In this document: piece by piece, positions 14,400 through 26,050 of the stretch
Numbering within the stretch: the first letter of the stretch is position 1
How the letters are laid out: each line of letters begins with the position of its first letter
Source: Pseudorasbora parva
Lineage: Eukaryota; Chordata; Actinopteri; Cypriniformes; Gobionidae
Reading direction: 5' to 3'
Length of the DNA: 64,000 nt
Assembly: GCF_024679245.1 (NCBI RefSeq)
Contig: NC_090187.1
Location: 25,272,495-25,336,494 of the forward strand
The notes under the pieces: generated by a model
Database searches by the model: none
Seen by the model: the letters and a program-made list of their open reading frames with translations, nothing else
Told to the model about the DNA's origin: nothing
Position numbers and translations under genes: made by a program

Positions 14400-15027
14400 C
14401 GGCGCGCACCGGCTGTTTTCGTTTCCATGGTAACCGAATGCGTGCTCTCCAGGGTTGTTGCTGGTAAAGAATAATTTAAAAAATAAATGTCATACACAGA
14501 AGAATTTTCTGAAAATTCTTCTGTGTATGACAAGTCTTTAACAGTGTATTTCCAAGTCTTTAACAGTGTAAAAAGCTCAGTATGCATGAAACAGCATTTC
14601 ACCCCCCCTTTAATGAGGAATATCTTGCAATGTTTATTTTACATTATTTTTAATTTGAAATGAATTTCACAAGTTTGTGGTTCTCTTCCACTGGAGTTGT
14701 AATTCTGCATTTTCCCGCCCGCATCCATTACGTTTTTAAGCTCATCAGCTCATCATTACGTTCATCAGCTGTCAATCTTAAGGTAAGATGATTTTATTTA
14801 TGAAAATAGACTGTTTACAATTACTTATACAGTTACTTACTTATACTTATACAATTATCTTTTAGTATAAATGGTGTGTAGTGCATAACACTACCATAAA
14901 ATGTGTATTGGAGTGCTTTATAATGATTTTTTTGGTATTGGGCTAGTTGGATTGGCCATTGGGCTACTTTTGGGCTATTTTTGATTGGCCATTGGGCTGG
15001 TTTTGTTGCGAAAACCTGGCAACCCTG
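14078..15027. mobile_element. hAT-like element with perfect 8-bp target duplication, upstream of cfap161
   Basis: GCGCTTGC flanks both sides (14070-14077 and 15028-15035). The ends are CAGTGTTGCCAAGTC and CTGGCAACCCTG, short imperfect inverted repeats beginning CAG, as in hAT elements. Inside are a (TG)n tract (14360-14396), a 21-bp perfect palindrome and a second family's end. It sits about 145 bases upstream of the cfap161 start codon, so it probably borders or lies within the promoter. Confidence 0.8.
14488..14532. repeat. Perfect 21-bp palindrome with 3-base loop
   Basis: Arms 14488-14508 and 14512-14532 (TGTCATACACAGAAGAATTT and its reverse complement) surround CTG. It lies inside the hAT-like element. 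Confidence 0.9.
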
Positions 15028-15035
15028 GCGCTTGC

Positions 15036-16285
15036 GCTTGTTACGTCTCCATGGTAACACTTTTGTTTTGCCCTTTTCCTGCCAGTTTCAAATTCCCGCT
15101 GTTTACGGGATTCAAGTTTTGTAGTATTTAAAAAGGATTATAATTTTGTATTTAAATTTTAACTTATTTGACAATAGCAGTGTCCAAAATATTTAGATTT
15201 AATATGTTATAAGATGTGTCATAATATGTCTTAAGTTACAGAGCTAAAGTTTGGAAACTTTTTTTGAAAGAAAAATATTTTTCTCATATTTTTGAAAGAA
15301 GTAACGTTAGTATGCTCACCAAGGCTGCATTTGTTGATCGAAAATATAGTAAAACATTAATATTGTGCAATATTATTACAATTTAAAATAGCTGTTTTGT
15401 TTTAACCCTTTCATGCACGGTGTCCACGTTTGGGGCCAGTTAATTTAACTCAATTTTAAGGTCATTTTTTCTCATGGTTATTTTCTACAAACCACTTGAG
15501 GGCATTGTCAGTAGACTGACAGCGGTATTGTAAGTAACAGTGGCTACTGTCAAATATTCATTGCTTGCACCAAAAAATAACTGTCCTCATGTGGACGTCA
15601 TGCAACGTGGAGTCAGACTGCATAAAGTATTATTTCTGTAACCTGCTAGTATATCTGTTTTATTTTTGCAAAGATGTTATGTTCTTACATTGTAATAAAA
15701 GAGACATTAAATATCCCAGAGGACAGTGAAACTGACACCAGTGATGAGGAGTATGTGACAGCAAAGCCCAGCTCTAGGTTTCCACATATATGTAACTACC
15801 GTTATAGTTCCAGGGGCGTAGCACCAAATTTTGGGCCCTGGGTACAAACCATCTTGCTGGGCCCCTGTACCATGTATGTGTATGTATAGAAAACTGACTT
15901 CTAAGTCCTTCTATGTAGTTCCTTGACTACATTTTTGAATAAATAAGTTAGTCTATATGTACTTTTTACTCCAATATAGTCCTACATTTGTGATGAGTAA
16001 TGCAGTTACTTATTACATCTTGCATAGACTCCTAACTTTTTCTGCAGCAGTTTATTTCTGTTACAAAAGAAGCAATATTGCCATCTACATGGTGTTTAAG
16101 GTACAATATCTTGTGCAATTTGCCTTACCCAAAACTTCTCAAACACTTCACTCAAATGTGAGTGCAGCAGGTAGTTGTGAACAGTCCTAGCAGGTGTTTT
16201 TTTTAAAATCTGCCTACTGTTTATTTGACATTTTCTGTAAAATATATATATATTTTTCATATTAAGCAATATATTATATTTGTAT
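15036..16285. other. Intergenic, with transposon fragments
   Basis: No gene recognised. Pieces of dispersed repeats are visible: CACCAAGGCTGCATTTGTTG near 15320, CCTTTCATGCACGGTGTCCA near 15405, and a CAGGGGCGTAGC end near 15813. A short acidic frame at about 15700-15790 (EDSETDTSDEEY) could be a scrap of a transposase N-terminus; the evidence is weak. Confidence 0.4.
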
Positions 16286-17632
16286 TTAAAGGGATACTTC
16301 ACCGCTTTTTCATATTAAACTATGTTATTCCCTTAAAGGCCCACTGAAGTGCCTTGAAACGCGCCACATTTTTCAATGTGTTGACGTAATTTCCCCTGAA
16401 ACGGCTTCAGCTGTTAGCAGCTCCTCCCCTTTTTTGAAACAGCCAATAGTGTTTCTTTAATATACAGTTTGACTAAGAGCGCAAGAGCGGACCTTCTCTG
16501 TTTGGTAAAGCCAGTTTCCTCTAACACTGTTTACCATCATAATCTCCTCCATATCAATTTGAAATGTAGCATTCTGTGCAGAATTCAAATGGGTCGATAT
16601 GTTTGTTGTCAGCACGGACTCGCACATATGATCCGCACTGCGCTCTCGTGTCTGTAGTCTAAATTATTAGACCAGAGCCGTTGGGGTGTGTGCGCTGCTG
16701 CGGTGTGTGAAACTAACGCGAAAACAGACTTTATTCGCCTCAAATGAAAGCATATTTACACTGAATAGTTTCGTATCACATATATAGTGTGCTATGTGCC
16801 TTTCACCATGTAGAAATTAGTAAATCTGTGTTAACAACTCCTGACCGATTTCAGCAGCAGCTTCAGCAGTGTAAGGGGGCGGGCTTTAGATTCTAGAGCG
16901 CATTTTGATTGGACAGAAAATTTGACGAGAAAGTGAAGTCTGCGATGATGTCACCAAAATCTGAGATTCGTTTTAACGGAAGTGGGAGACTGTAAATTTT
17001 GAATGCTTATATCTCCTAAATGCAAATTTTGTCATCGTTTTGGAACATACCAGCTTATAACTTTAAGGCTAACACAGTCATACTAAAAGCTAAAAAACTA
17101 AAATTTTGATTTCAGTAGACCTTTAACTAAAACGAGTTGATACACACCTCTCTCGTCTTAGTGCGTGCTCTTAATCGCACTGACGCACGGTGACGATCTG
17201 ATAGCATTTAGCTTAGCCCTATAAGCCCAGTTCATTTACTATGGTACCAAACAGAGATCAAGTTAGAAGCGACCAAACACCTCCACGGTTTCCCTATTTA
17301 AATACAGTTACACGAATAGCTGAACGATCAAGAATGGTGACAAAATAAAACGTGGCGCTTTTCTAATCGGATTAAAAAGGAGAACTACAATGTATGGCGG
17401 AATAGCACTTCTGAGAGTACTTTGGCTCTGCGCAGTAAAAAGTCTTTTTAATCCGATTAGAAACCATAGTGAATGAACTGGGCTTAGTGAGCTAAACTAA
17501 ATGCTATCAGATCGTCACCGCACGTCAGAGAGATTAAGAGCAGGCACTGAGACGAGAGAGGTGTGTATCAACTTGTTTTAGTTAAGGGAATAACATAGCT
17601 GAATATGAAAAAGCGGTGAAGTAACCCTTTAA
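16286..17632. mobile_element. Long-hairpin TTAA MITE, itself split by another TTAA element
   Basis: Outer ends TTAAAGGGATACTTCACCGC and its inverted copy (GCGGTGAAGTAACCCTTTAA) are flanked by TTAA. The arms continue through GTTATTCCC and ACACACCTCTCTCGTC and through ATCTGATAGCATTTAG, so most of the element folds on itself. The left arm is broken by 16333-17126. Confidence 0.85.
16333..17126. mobile_element. Nested TTAA element
   Basis: Flanked by TTAA on both sides, with ends AAAGGCCCACTGAAGTGCC and the inverse of AGGTCTACTGAAAT. Removing it and one TTAA restores a left arm that matches the outer element's right arm. It has no convincing coding frame. Confidence 0.85.
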
Positions 17633-20090
17633 TAGGGTCTCCACTTTAGCCGAATGCTACGCAGTCCCATTTTATCTAATGAGTTTTGGGACAGTACTAA
17701 AACTTGATTTTGTTTAGAGATTATAAAAAAGAAACTTGCATACAATATAAATTATCCCATGAACAAAATGAATACAAATAAATATTGAAATACTTTGTAT
17801 TTGAATGTAACCCTTTACAATTTCAATAGACTTAAGCACTTACTTACACTCATCAAGTTTTCTTTCAGACTTTCTCACACTTGAGTGTTAATCAGACCCA
17901 CATTTTTTCAATTTGACCAATCAAATATCAATACCAGTATTCAAATTAAGTTCTGTTATGACAACATTTTAAGAACACCAGTATCACTAAATATTGTGTT
18001 GCACAGATGATACATGCATATATGGCATGTCTTTAATAAGAAAAAAAACTTAAATATTTGATATTAAATAAGCTGAAGTATAGAAATCCCCTATTTCTAT
18101 GCATCAAACAAAAAATAAATAAAACACAATTATCACCCAATAACACTTTTTAATGTATCATATATTCTTATTAATATCTATTATATGGAAAAGCATTTTA
18201 TTGGATTTTCTAATTAAATTAGCGTACTTTTCAATGGCATCAATATGCGTCTTAAATAATGAATCTTGCAGCATTATCAGATATGAAACCACTCACTTTC
18301 ACAATGTGTACTGAATGCAGAGAGAAAAGGTCGGTGGAGATTTTAGATAAACTACATTAGAAGGAAGGCTCGTTTGAGCTTGAAAGACTATGTGTGTAAG
18401 TGCGGTTAAGTGCTTTTACGTCAATAACGGAACTGACAGATCATAAATAGATAATACACGTTTATGAGAGCTGTGCTCTGAAATATTAAAACTCCAGTGG
18501 GAAAAGCAGGAAGTAGCATTGTGCAAAGTATTGCTGATATTATTACAGGAAAAACTTATTTGAATCAAATATTACCACTGTCATGATCCACCTGCTCCAC
18601 CTACTGTATGCATGTGTCCGTTTGATTAAATGCTGAAAGAAACCACACAAGACATGGTCCCATTGAATAACCAAAAACAGCTTTATGAAGACAAAATAAG
18701 AGACAAAGGTATATATTCACAGTCAAAGATGCCCTGAAAAATAAGGACTCCCTATCAAGAAATATAAAGGTGTTCATACAATTATACCATAATATGAAAC
18801 CTATAAATTGAACAAAAATGATTCTGGAGAGAAATCAATAGGCTATTTCTAAAAAAACACAAGTCAAAACTTTTCCAACATTGCCTCCTTATAGGACATC
18901 TCATTCAACTGTCTTCACATTACAGTATTTAGATGATTCTGTGCTGTATAAGCATTGCTATAGGTGGTCTGTGTTGTGTGTGGTCGCCAAAGCATTCCTG
19001 GGTGGTTGTTTCCGGGCCTGAGATATACTCAGTAATCGACACGGATCAATCCTTTATCGTAAATCCAATCATTTAGAGAAGTTATAGCACCCTTTGAGGT
19101 ATCATCATTCTGTAGTCCGTAACAAGTGGTGCAAGATGAATTACAGTATCTTGGCTCAAACCACGAGTTGGCTGAAGCTAAAGTCTGATTAATTCCTATT
19201 GGAAACTCTTTTACCTGAGTAAATCAGAGGCTTTTCTCATTAATCAGCTGCAGCAGACAGAAGTAGGACTCAGAAACCCTCAGGCTCAATAAAAGAGGAC
19301 AAAGTCTCCCTTTCTCTTGGTCTCTCCCCTCCCTCACTTACTCAGTCCCATCACAGCCCATTAAAAGTTTAGTGCTGTTGTTCAGCAAATTGAAAATGTG
19401 TGCTGGTATTGATCCACCATCATGCATCCATTCTGGATCTCTGGAGGCTCATTTTCCTTTTCTTTTAAGCTTTTGTGAGGGAGGATGTTACGTTTCGTTC
19501 GTAACGTGTTTGTTGACCACAAATCCAGGTCATTAATGAGGAATATGCATCAAACAAGAACAGAGATAAGACTTGTATCGCTCATACCTCAGCATTTCCC
19601 CCACATATGAGGACATTTTGCAGATTTTAAGAGCAGTTGCATGTAGATGTGCCACTATGAATGAATTATCCAAGCATTTAATTGGAGAGAGAAAGCAGAG
19701 GTGTGGGGAGAGAGAAACGTGTGCGGCTGTGTGAGCGAGCGGATGCCGTTTCAGGTTTCAGCAGAATTACATTAGACTAATGGGAACTCCCTAATATCCA
19801 TCAACAAAGAGGGTATACCGGAATGTCCTGAATCCCTAAACTGCTGAATAAGCATTTAACTGAGAGTGGGCTAAAATTCCCAAAAACAAACTTAAAGGTT
19901 GGGAAACTCCATGGAAAGGAAATGTTTTTAAAATGAAGCCTGTTTTGCATAGGTTTTACAGTCTGCCATGCGTGTTGAATTGGCTTCATGAAGAAATCAT
20001 GCTTTCATTCAAAGCTTTATAATCTTACCTAATAAACACGTATTGTACCACTCAAAGTAGCTTTAGGCATGTCATGTGACTGCATGTACG
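17633..20090. other. Intergenic / probable minar1 3' UTR
   Basis: No coding exon recognised. The part nearest 20090 is presumably the minar1 3' UTR (transcribed leftward). I could not fix its end: the only clear - strand AATAAA I noted is near 18197-18202. Confidence 0.35.
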
Positions 20091-23000
20091 TTACATGGTG
20101 CTGATTGGAATGACGATGATGAGGATAAGGATGATTGTGGCAGTGAGGCTGAGGGCAGCGATGCGGAACGCCTGGTTCCTGTTGCAACGGGTGTACGAAT
20201 ACGAACGGCGCAGGAGCGTGTCGGAGGCTGGCGTGTAAAACTCATCCGTCCAGAACTCCAAAGACTCAGGAGCCTGCAAAATATAATCAGAAATTATCAG
20301 TTTATAAATGTTGGTTTAACTGCACAACAATCTTCTGTTTTGTTAAAGGGTTAGTTCACCCCAAAATTAAAATTCTCTCATTAATTACTTACCCTAATGC
20401 CGATCAACACCCGTAACACCTCCATTCATTTCTTTGATCCGTTCATCTTCAGAACAAAAATTAAGATATTTTTGTTGAAATTTTATTTTTGTTCTGATGG
20501 CTCAGAAATGCCTTCATTGGCACCAATTGGCATTTACTCTCTCAAGACCCATAAAGGCACTAAAGACGTTGTTACAAAGCCCATCTCATTACAGTGATTC
20601 TACAAAAAATGTATGAAGCGATGAGAATAGTTTTTGTGCGCAAAAATGTATGATGGGCTTTGTAACGACGTCTTTAGTGCCTTTTATGGGTCTTGAGAAA
20701 GGAAATGACATTGGTGTCAATGAAGGCCTTTCTGAGCCATCGGATTTCAACAAAAATATCTTCATTTGTGTTCCGAAGATGAACGGAGATCTTACAGGTG
20801 CCGAACTACATTAAGGTAAGTAATTATTGACAGAATTTTCATTTTTGGGTGAACTAACCCTTTAAGATTGATTTTATGTTAAGGGTCCCAAACACATCAA
20901 TGATGTATAAAAGTAATTTTTAAAAAATAACCCATTATTAAACCCAGATTTGTTCCACAGGCCTCTTCAAGACCTTGGAAGATATCACCTACTTACCCAT
21001 GCTTTGAACCTCTCTTGTATCTCAAATTATACTTTGGAAAAATCTAGTAAAGATATTTTATTTTGGGCCAATTTGACCGCTGCAAAAATGCACAGCAGAA
21101 AAATACAGATTTAGAAAGTTTCACTCAAAACATTACATTTGGAGATGTTACCTGAAGGTCCAGAGGTGTTAAGTCTGATTGGCTCCAGGTCACTTTGGGG
21201 CGGTCAGTCAGATGCTGGGCAGTGCTCTGGACTGATGTGCGGCGCGGTGCATTCTGGATCTCAGGTGGCATGAGATGAAAGCCCGTCACTTCATGAGCTA
21301 CGGGAACCTCTCTTTTATACACTCCACCTAAATGATCCAACTGAGGAGCCACAAAAGATTCATAATATGACCAACGATTCACCCTTACAGGGGGTCCAAA
21401 GGAGACCACTAGTGAAAATGCATACCATTGCATTCTTATCTAAATTAATAGAATTGTATTATTTTCTGCATGATAAGGTTTATTTAAAAATGTTGCCTTA
21501 TTTACAGCAGCACTCCATGCTCCAGTTCCATGAACCTGTTGAGCATGTTCTCAAGATTGATTTGAGAATGTGGAACTTATGCTTCAATATGCTTCAGGGA
21601 TGACACAATTTTTTTTAGGAGAACCCGGAAATTAGCATTACCCTGGTTCCCTCCACAAATACCCATCATATTTTTTTCCCCATTGGCTTTTGGATTATTG
21701 TGGAAATTAAGCTCTGCGACCAGTAAAAGTGTATTATTCTTTCATGTTTTTTTCATCAAGATAATCTTTTCAAGCTAAAGTTAGGCTATAAACCAGTCTA
21801 CAAGTTGGGAAGTTTAAATTAGAATACAACAAGATGCGTATTAATGAGCAGACGAGTTGTCCTGTCCGGCGTGATGACGTTTAATGAACTGACAACATCA
21901 GTGATTCAACTGTTGGGGTATTACTTGTGTATTTTATGTTAAATTATCTCAAGCTTGTGTTAACATTATTTCAGGCAGTTAACCTATTTAAAAGAACCAT
22001 TGACTTCGGAACTATGCAGAAATGCACATTTCTTTCTGGGTTTTTGCGACCTAGAAAAAATGCTTAAATCTTCAAAGGTGATGTAAGTGATTTCATCTCA
22101 GCCATTTTGCTTACCATAATTACCCCAAACCCTCCCCATATGCACAAAATGAATGACAAGCACAGAACATCTGATAGTATTCGTATAGTATTCTAGTATT
22201 CCAATTGGATACAAAACTTTTAGAATGATATATGCTTTCTGACTTTTATTTTCATTATAGCATACTATTAATATTTTTCTTATATTTTCCATAAATATTG
22301 TATCATGAAGAGTCTAGTTCTGTCACAAAGACAAGTATGATTTCTCACACATATGTCAGTGATTTAAGTAGATTGTTTATGCAATAACTCACTTACAGAC
22401 CATTTAAAGTATGACTTTTTACTTTTAAAATATATATTTTTAAACATTATAAAAAGTACCAGATAGTTGCACCCCACTTACATTTGTTGTCTCAGCAGAT
22501 ATTTTGGTTGCACTTTATTTTAAAGTATGTGCAAAAAAATATGTGTGAAGTACTGGGTAATATAAGGTAAATACATGGGTTAAGGTTAGGTTTAGGGGTA
22601 CAGGGTTAGTACCAAGTTATTACCCAGTTATTGCAATTACTACATTAAAGGGTTAGTTCACCCCAAAATGAAAATTATGTAATAAATTACTCACCCTCAT
22701 GTCGTGCGACACTCATAAGACCTCCGTTCATCTTCGGAACACAAATGAAGATATTTTTGTTGAAATCCGATGGCTCAGAAAGGCCTTCATTGACACCAAT
22801 GTCATTTCCTCTCTCAAGACCCATAAAAGGCACTAAAGACGTCGTTACAAAGCCCATCTCACTACAGTGGCTCTACAATATTTTCATGAAGGCGATAAGA
22901 ACAGTTTTTGAGAGCCAAAAAAAAAAAAAAAGAGACATATATTGATGGGCCGATTTCAAAACAAAGTTTCGAAAGTTTATGAACCAGCGTATCGATTCAT

Positions 23001-25419
23001 GATTCGGATATGCTGAAATCACGTGCCATTGACGATCCGAATCATGAATCGATACGCTGATTCATAACCGTTTGAATCTTTGTTTTGAAATCGGCCCATC
23101 ACTCTATATATGTCGTTATTTCGCACAAAAACTATTCTCGTCACTTCATAAAATTATTGTAGAGCCACTCATTGAGATGGACTTTTAAACTACGTCTTTA
23201 GTGCCTTTTATGGGTCTTGAGAGAGGAAATGACATTGGTGTCAATGAAGGCCTGTCTGAGCCATCGGATTTAAACAAAAATATCTTCATTTGTGTTCCGA
23301 AGATGAACGGAGGTCTTACGGGTGTCGAACTACATTAAGGTAAGTAATTATTGACAGAATTTTCATTTTTGGGCGAACTAACCCTTTAAGTGAATAGTAT
23401 GTACATGGGGGACAGGACTGTAAAATAAAGTGCTAGAGATATTTCTTGTCCTGTTACCTTAGCAGGCTGTATGTGTGGCTCCTTGCTGAAGCTGATGCTC
23501 CACTCTCTCTGGGCTTCAGACCCACTGCTCTCCGTGTGGCTCCTGGAGGGCCTGCGTACAAACAGACGTCTACGCTTTGCTGCTTCCTCATTGACACCCT
23601 TTGTTCCTGGATTGGTCATCGGAGACCCCTGCTGTTGCTGTATGTTAGGCCGTGCTGCGAGCTGTGGTTGTATGATCATTTGATGCGTGTGAGGGCATGC
23701 GACCTGGTCCCGCTGTTCCAGTCGGTCCAGCGTGGAGAGCACAAGGGACAGCTGCTCGCGTAATTCCGCGATTGGCTCTAGCTGTTGCTCCAGTTCCGTG
23801 ACCCTTTGGAGCAGGCGTCCCACACCCCATCTCACACCCTCCTCAGGTGCCTCCAAGGAGTGAAACAACCTCCGTAACTTTCCCAAACGTTCACGCCTCT
23901 CTGGCAAACCGCCCCCGCCCCCTTCCTGGGCCCCGCCTCCTTCCCCTGGCAACACTGCCATGGAGCCACACATGCTAATGTCATCTAGGAAACGGAAGAT
24001 GGCACTGATGTCGTCTTCGCCAATGTCAGGGTTGTCAATGGAGAGTTTATCGCCAAGCATGAGGCTTCGTAAAGCACGGCGATCTGCAGGTTCTGTCTGG
24101 GTGCCAACGCTAATCGCGCCATCAAAGCTCGGTGACCAGTCGTACCATGCATCCAAACTCATGCCGCTCAGCCGCTTGAAGGTATCCCGCACCGAGTTGA
24201 CAATCTGAGGATCGAAGCCGGGAATGTCAAAGCTTGACCCGTCGAAGCTAATTTTAACAGATCCTGGTTTTCGCGAACCAGACCTCTCTAAAACGGACCG
24301 CTCGGATCTGGGTTTCTGCAGCCCAGTCGTTTCAGGCTCAGGTCTTTCATCCGACGTCCTGCTGTCGATGTCCAAGCTGTGGCTCTTGACTTGAAGGACC
24401 GGAGTTTGGTGATTTTGGTTGGAGACTGTAGGGCCAAAGTATGTGGATGTCTGGAGCTCATCCAAACTCTCATGCTTTGCCTGACGCCACTGAGTCTGGG
24501 GGTCATACGGGTCAGTGGCGTCAGCATACGCATCACGTGCATCTGGATCAGGCGCATTTGAATTAACATACAAATTATCATGCAGACATTGCACACGTGA
24601 TGCCGGGTTGGACGTGTGGTGGTTGTTCGCATATGTCGCAGGGTCTGGATAGGGGTTATTTTGGGTGATGTAAAGCAGGTCCTCACCATCCAATCTTGGT
24701 CCGTCTGGGCTTTGATCTGACTGGCCGTCACCTTCCGTGGACATAAGCGGTACCTTGAGGATCCCATCTTTAAATGCACTCCTCTTCTGAGAGCAGGAAC
24801 GAGCGACGCGGGCTCCCTGATTGGTCGCCGGCATGTTGCCTGCCTCCTGATTGACCGTATCGCTGGAAACGTCCCCAGAATGCACGTTCTGCATGCTGTC
24901 CCGGTTGTGCAAGTGTGAGTGAGACTGAGCAACCAATGCGGAGGTGGTCCAAGCGTGTGAAGCCTCCCTATTATGACTGAATGCTTCACAAGGGAGGTTC
25001 TCATATTTACAGTCCTCAGAGGTGGTCCCTCCTACTGTGACGTGTAAGGCGGCCGGCCAGTCATAACGCACAAGTTCCTTCCCACAGACCTGACAGGGCG
25101 TCAACGACCGAAGGTTCTGAGCGTTTGTAGGTGCCATGCGGGTGTGCATGAGGAGGTTGAACAGTGAGACAACATCTGCGGCCGCTGAGAGCCGGTTGCT
25201 GCAGGGCGGGTGAAGGCGCTCTCGGAAGAGCGTGGCAGGAAAGCAGGGGTCTCTACAGGCGGTGGAGTATAAGAGACTCCGTAATTCTAGAAGCGGCTGC
25301 AGGCTGAAGCGTCCACTCAGATAAACGCAAATGTCTGGATACAACACGCTCCCATGGCATGCACCTAACACCTCCAGGATCTCCAACAATACCAGGGGGT
25401 CTTCCGGAATTTCAGCCAT
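20091..25419 (-). CDS. minar1: MINAR1/UBTOR-like protein (complete, 3 exons, 777 aa)
   Basis: The known family is a largely disordered single-pass membrane protein that binds Notch2 and, as UBTOR, restrains mTOR signalling. Minus-strand exons: 23458-25419, 21152-21340 and 20091-20273, all joined in phase 0. The start MAEIPEDPLVLLEILEVLG matches the human N-terminus; eight more in-frame codons from another ATG (25443) are less likely. Landmarks: CRDPCFPATLFRERL (about 55-69), CSQKRSAFKDG (209-219), KHESLDELQTSTYFGPT (315-331), DDISAIFRFLDD (469-480), a coiled-coil-like stretch (535-572), LEFWTDEFYTP just after 718, and one hydrophobic helix at 752-777 ending PISTM. Human is about 916 aa; the shortfall lies in the disordered middle. 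Teleosts may have two copies; which one this is cannot be told. Both introns hold copies of the same TTAA hairpin element. Confidence 0.9.
20343..20865. mobile_element. TTAA hairpin MITE in minar1 intron 2
   Basis: TTAAAGGGTTAGTTCACCCC at the left and its inverted copy at the right, flanked by TTAA. The interior folds back (CGTTCATCTTC..., CACTAAAGACG..., GACCCATAAAGGC... each occur inverted). Confidence 0.9.
22645..23389. mobile_element. TTAA hairpin MITE in minar1 intron 1
   Basis: Same family as 20343-20865, complete with TTAA on both sides and about 745 bp long. It has an additional inner palindrome built from GATTCATGATTCGGAT near 22990-23060. Its right end lies 68 bases from the exon 1 splice donor. 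Confidence 0.9.
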
Positions 25420-26050
25420 ATTTGAACTTTTAGCTGAGCACACTACATTTAGAAACGTAAGCCCAGTGTCCTCTGCTTTCCCCCTTCATCAAAAGCACAT
25501 GCAGCTCTGCAAAAGGGAGCACAGCAGTGAAATCAGGTCAGCCAGAGAAGGATTTCCACAAAAATCCACTTTGCATTGATTTCATACAAATCCTGTGCAA
25601 GTTAAAACAGTCCAAGAAAAGAAAAGTGCAATGAAAAGAAGCGGTTACCTCTTGTCACTAAGATATGATGCTGAGAATAAAGCTATTCATTGCTGACCTT
25701 ATTCAAAGCCTTAATATAGCCACTGATCGGAGCATTTGAAAAGCACAGAAATCATTAGAGACATCGTGAAATCCTCCATCTCCACTGATCAGGGTCCCAT
25801 CTGAGAGACTCTTGTTGGTAAAGAAGCAGTCGGTGGCCAGGCAGCGGTCAGTCCCATGTTCATTGCAGAAAAGCAGGTCGCCCGGGGTCTCCAGAGACTC
25901 CCCGAATCCCGGGTCTCATCCCTTAATAAGATGATCAGAACATCCTCTACACGAGAAACAGCATAGATAGTTTCTGCTTCATGTGTGACAGGAGCGTTGC
26001 ATCCTCTAGTTGGTGTGTTTGCACACGGAGCTTCTGTGGTCAGTCATGCA
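25420..26050 (-). other. minar1: Probable minar1 5' leader/promoter region
   Basis: No coding exon with a start codon was found. A possible acceptor (ATGTAG, then TGTGCTCAGC) lies just upstream of the ATG, so the leader may be spliced. A 70-codon open stretch at 25706-25915 lacks an initiating ATG. Confidence 0.35.

Noticed and set aside
14357..14602. Frame ending in poly(HT)
   Set aside because: Product of the (TG)n tract in the hAT-like element.
15674..15889. 71-codon frame with an acidic DSETDTSDEE segment, possibly a transposase N-terminus
   Set aside because: Too short and without catalytic motifs; it is cut by another repeat end near 15813, so at most a fossil fragment.
23446..24208. 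Several + strand frames over 60-105 codons opposite minar1 exon 1
   Set aside because: Shadows of the 654-codon coding exon on the other strand.
25703..25915. 70-codon open frame on the - strand just upstream of minar1 (contains GDLLFCNEHGTDRC)
   Set aside because: No initiating ATG near its start, closed upstream by TGA, no good acceptor and no family I recognise. More likely minar1 leader or intergenic sequence open by chance.
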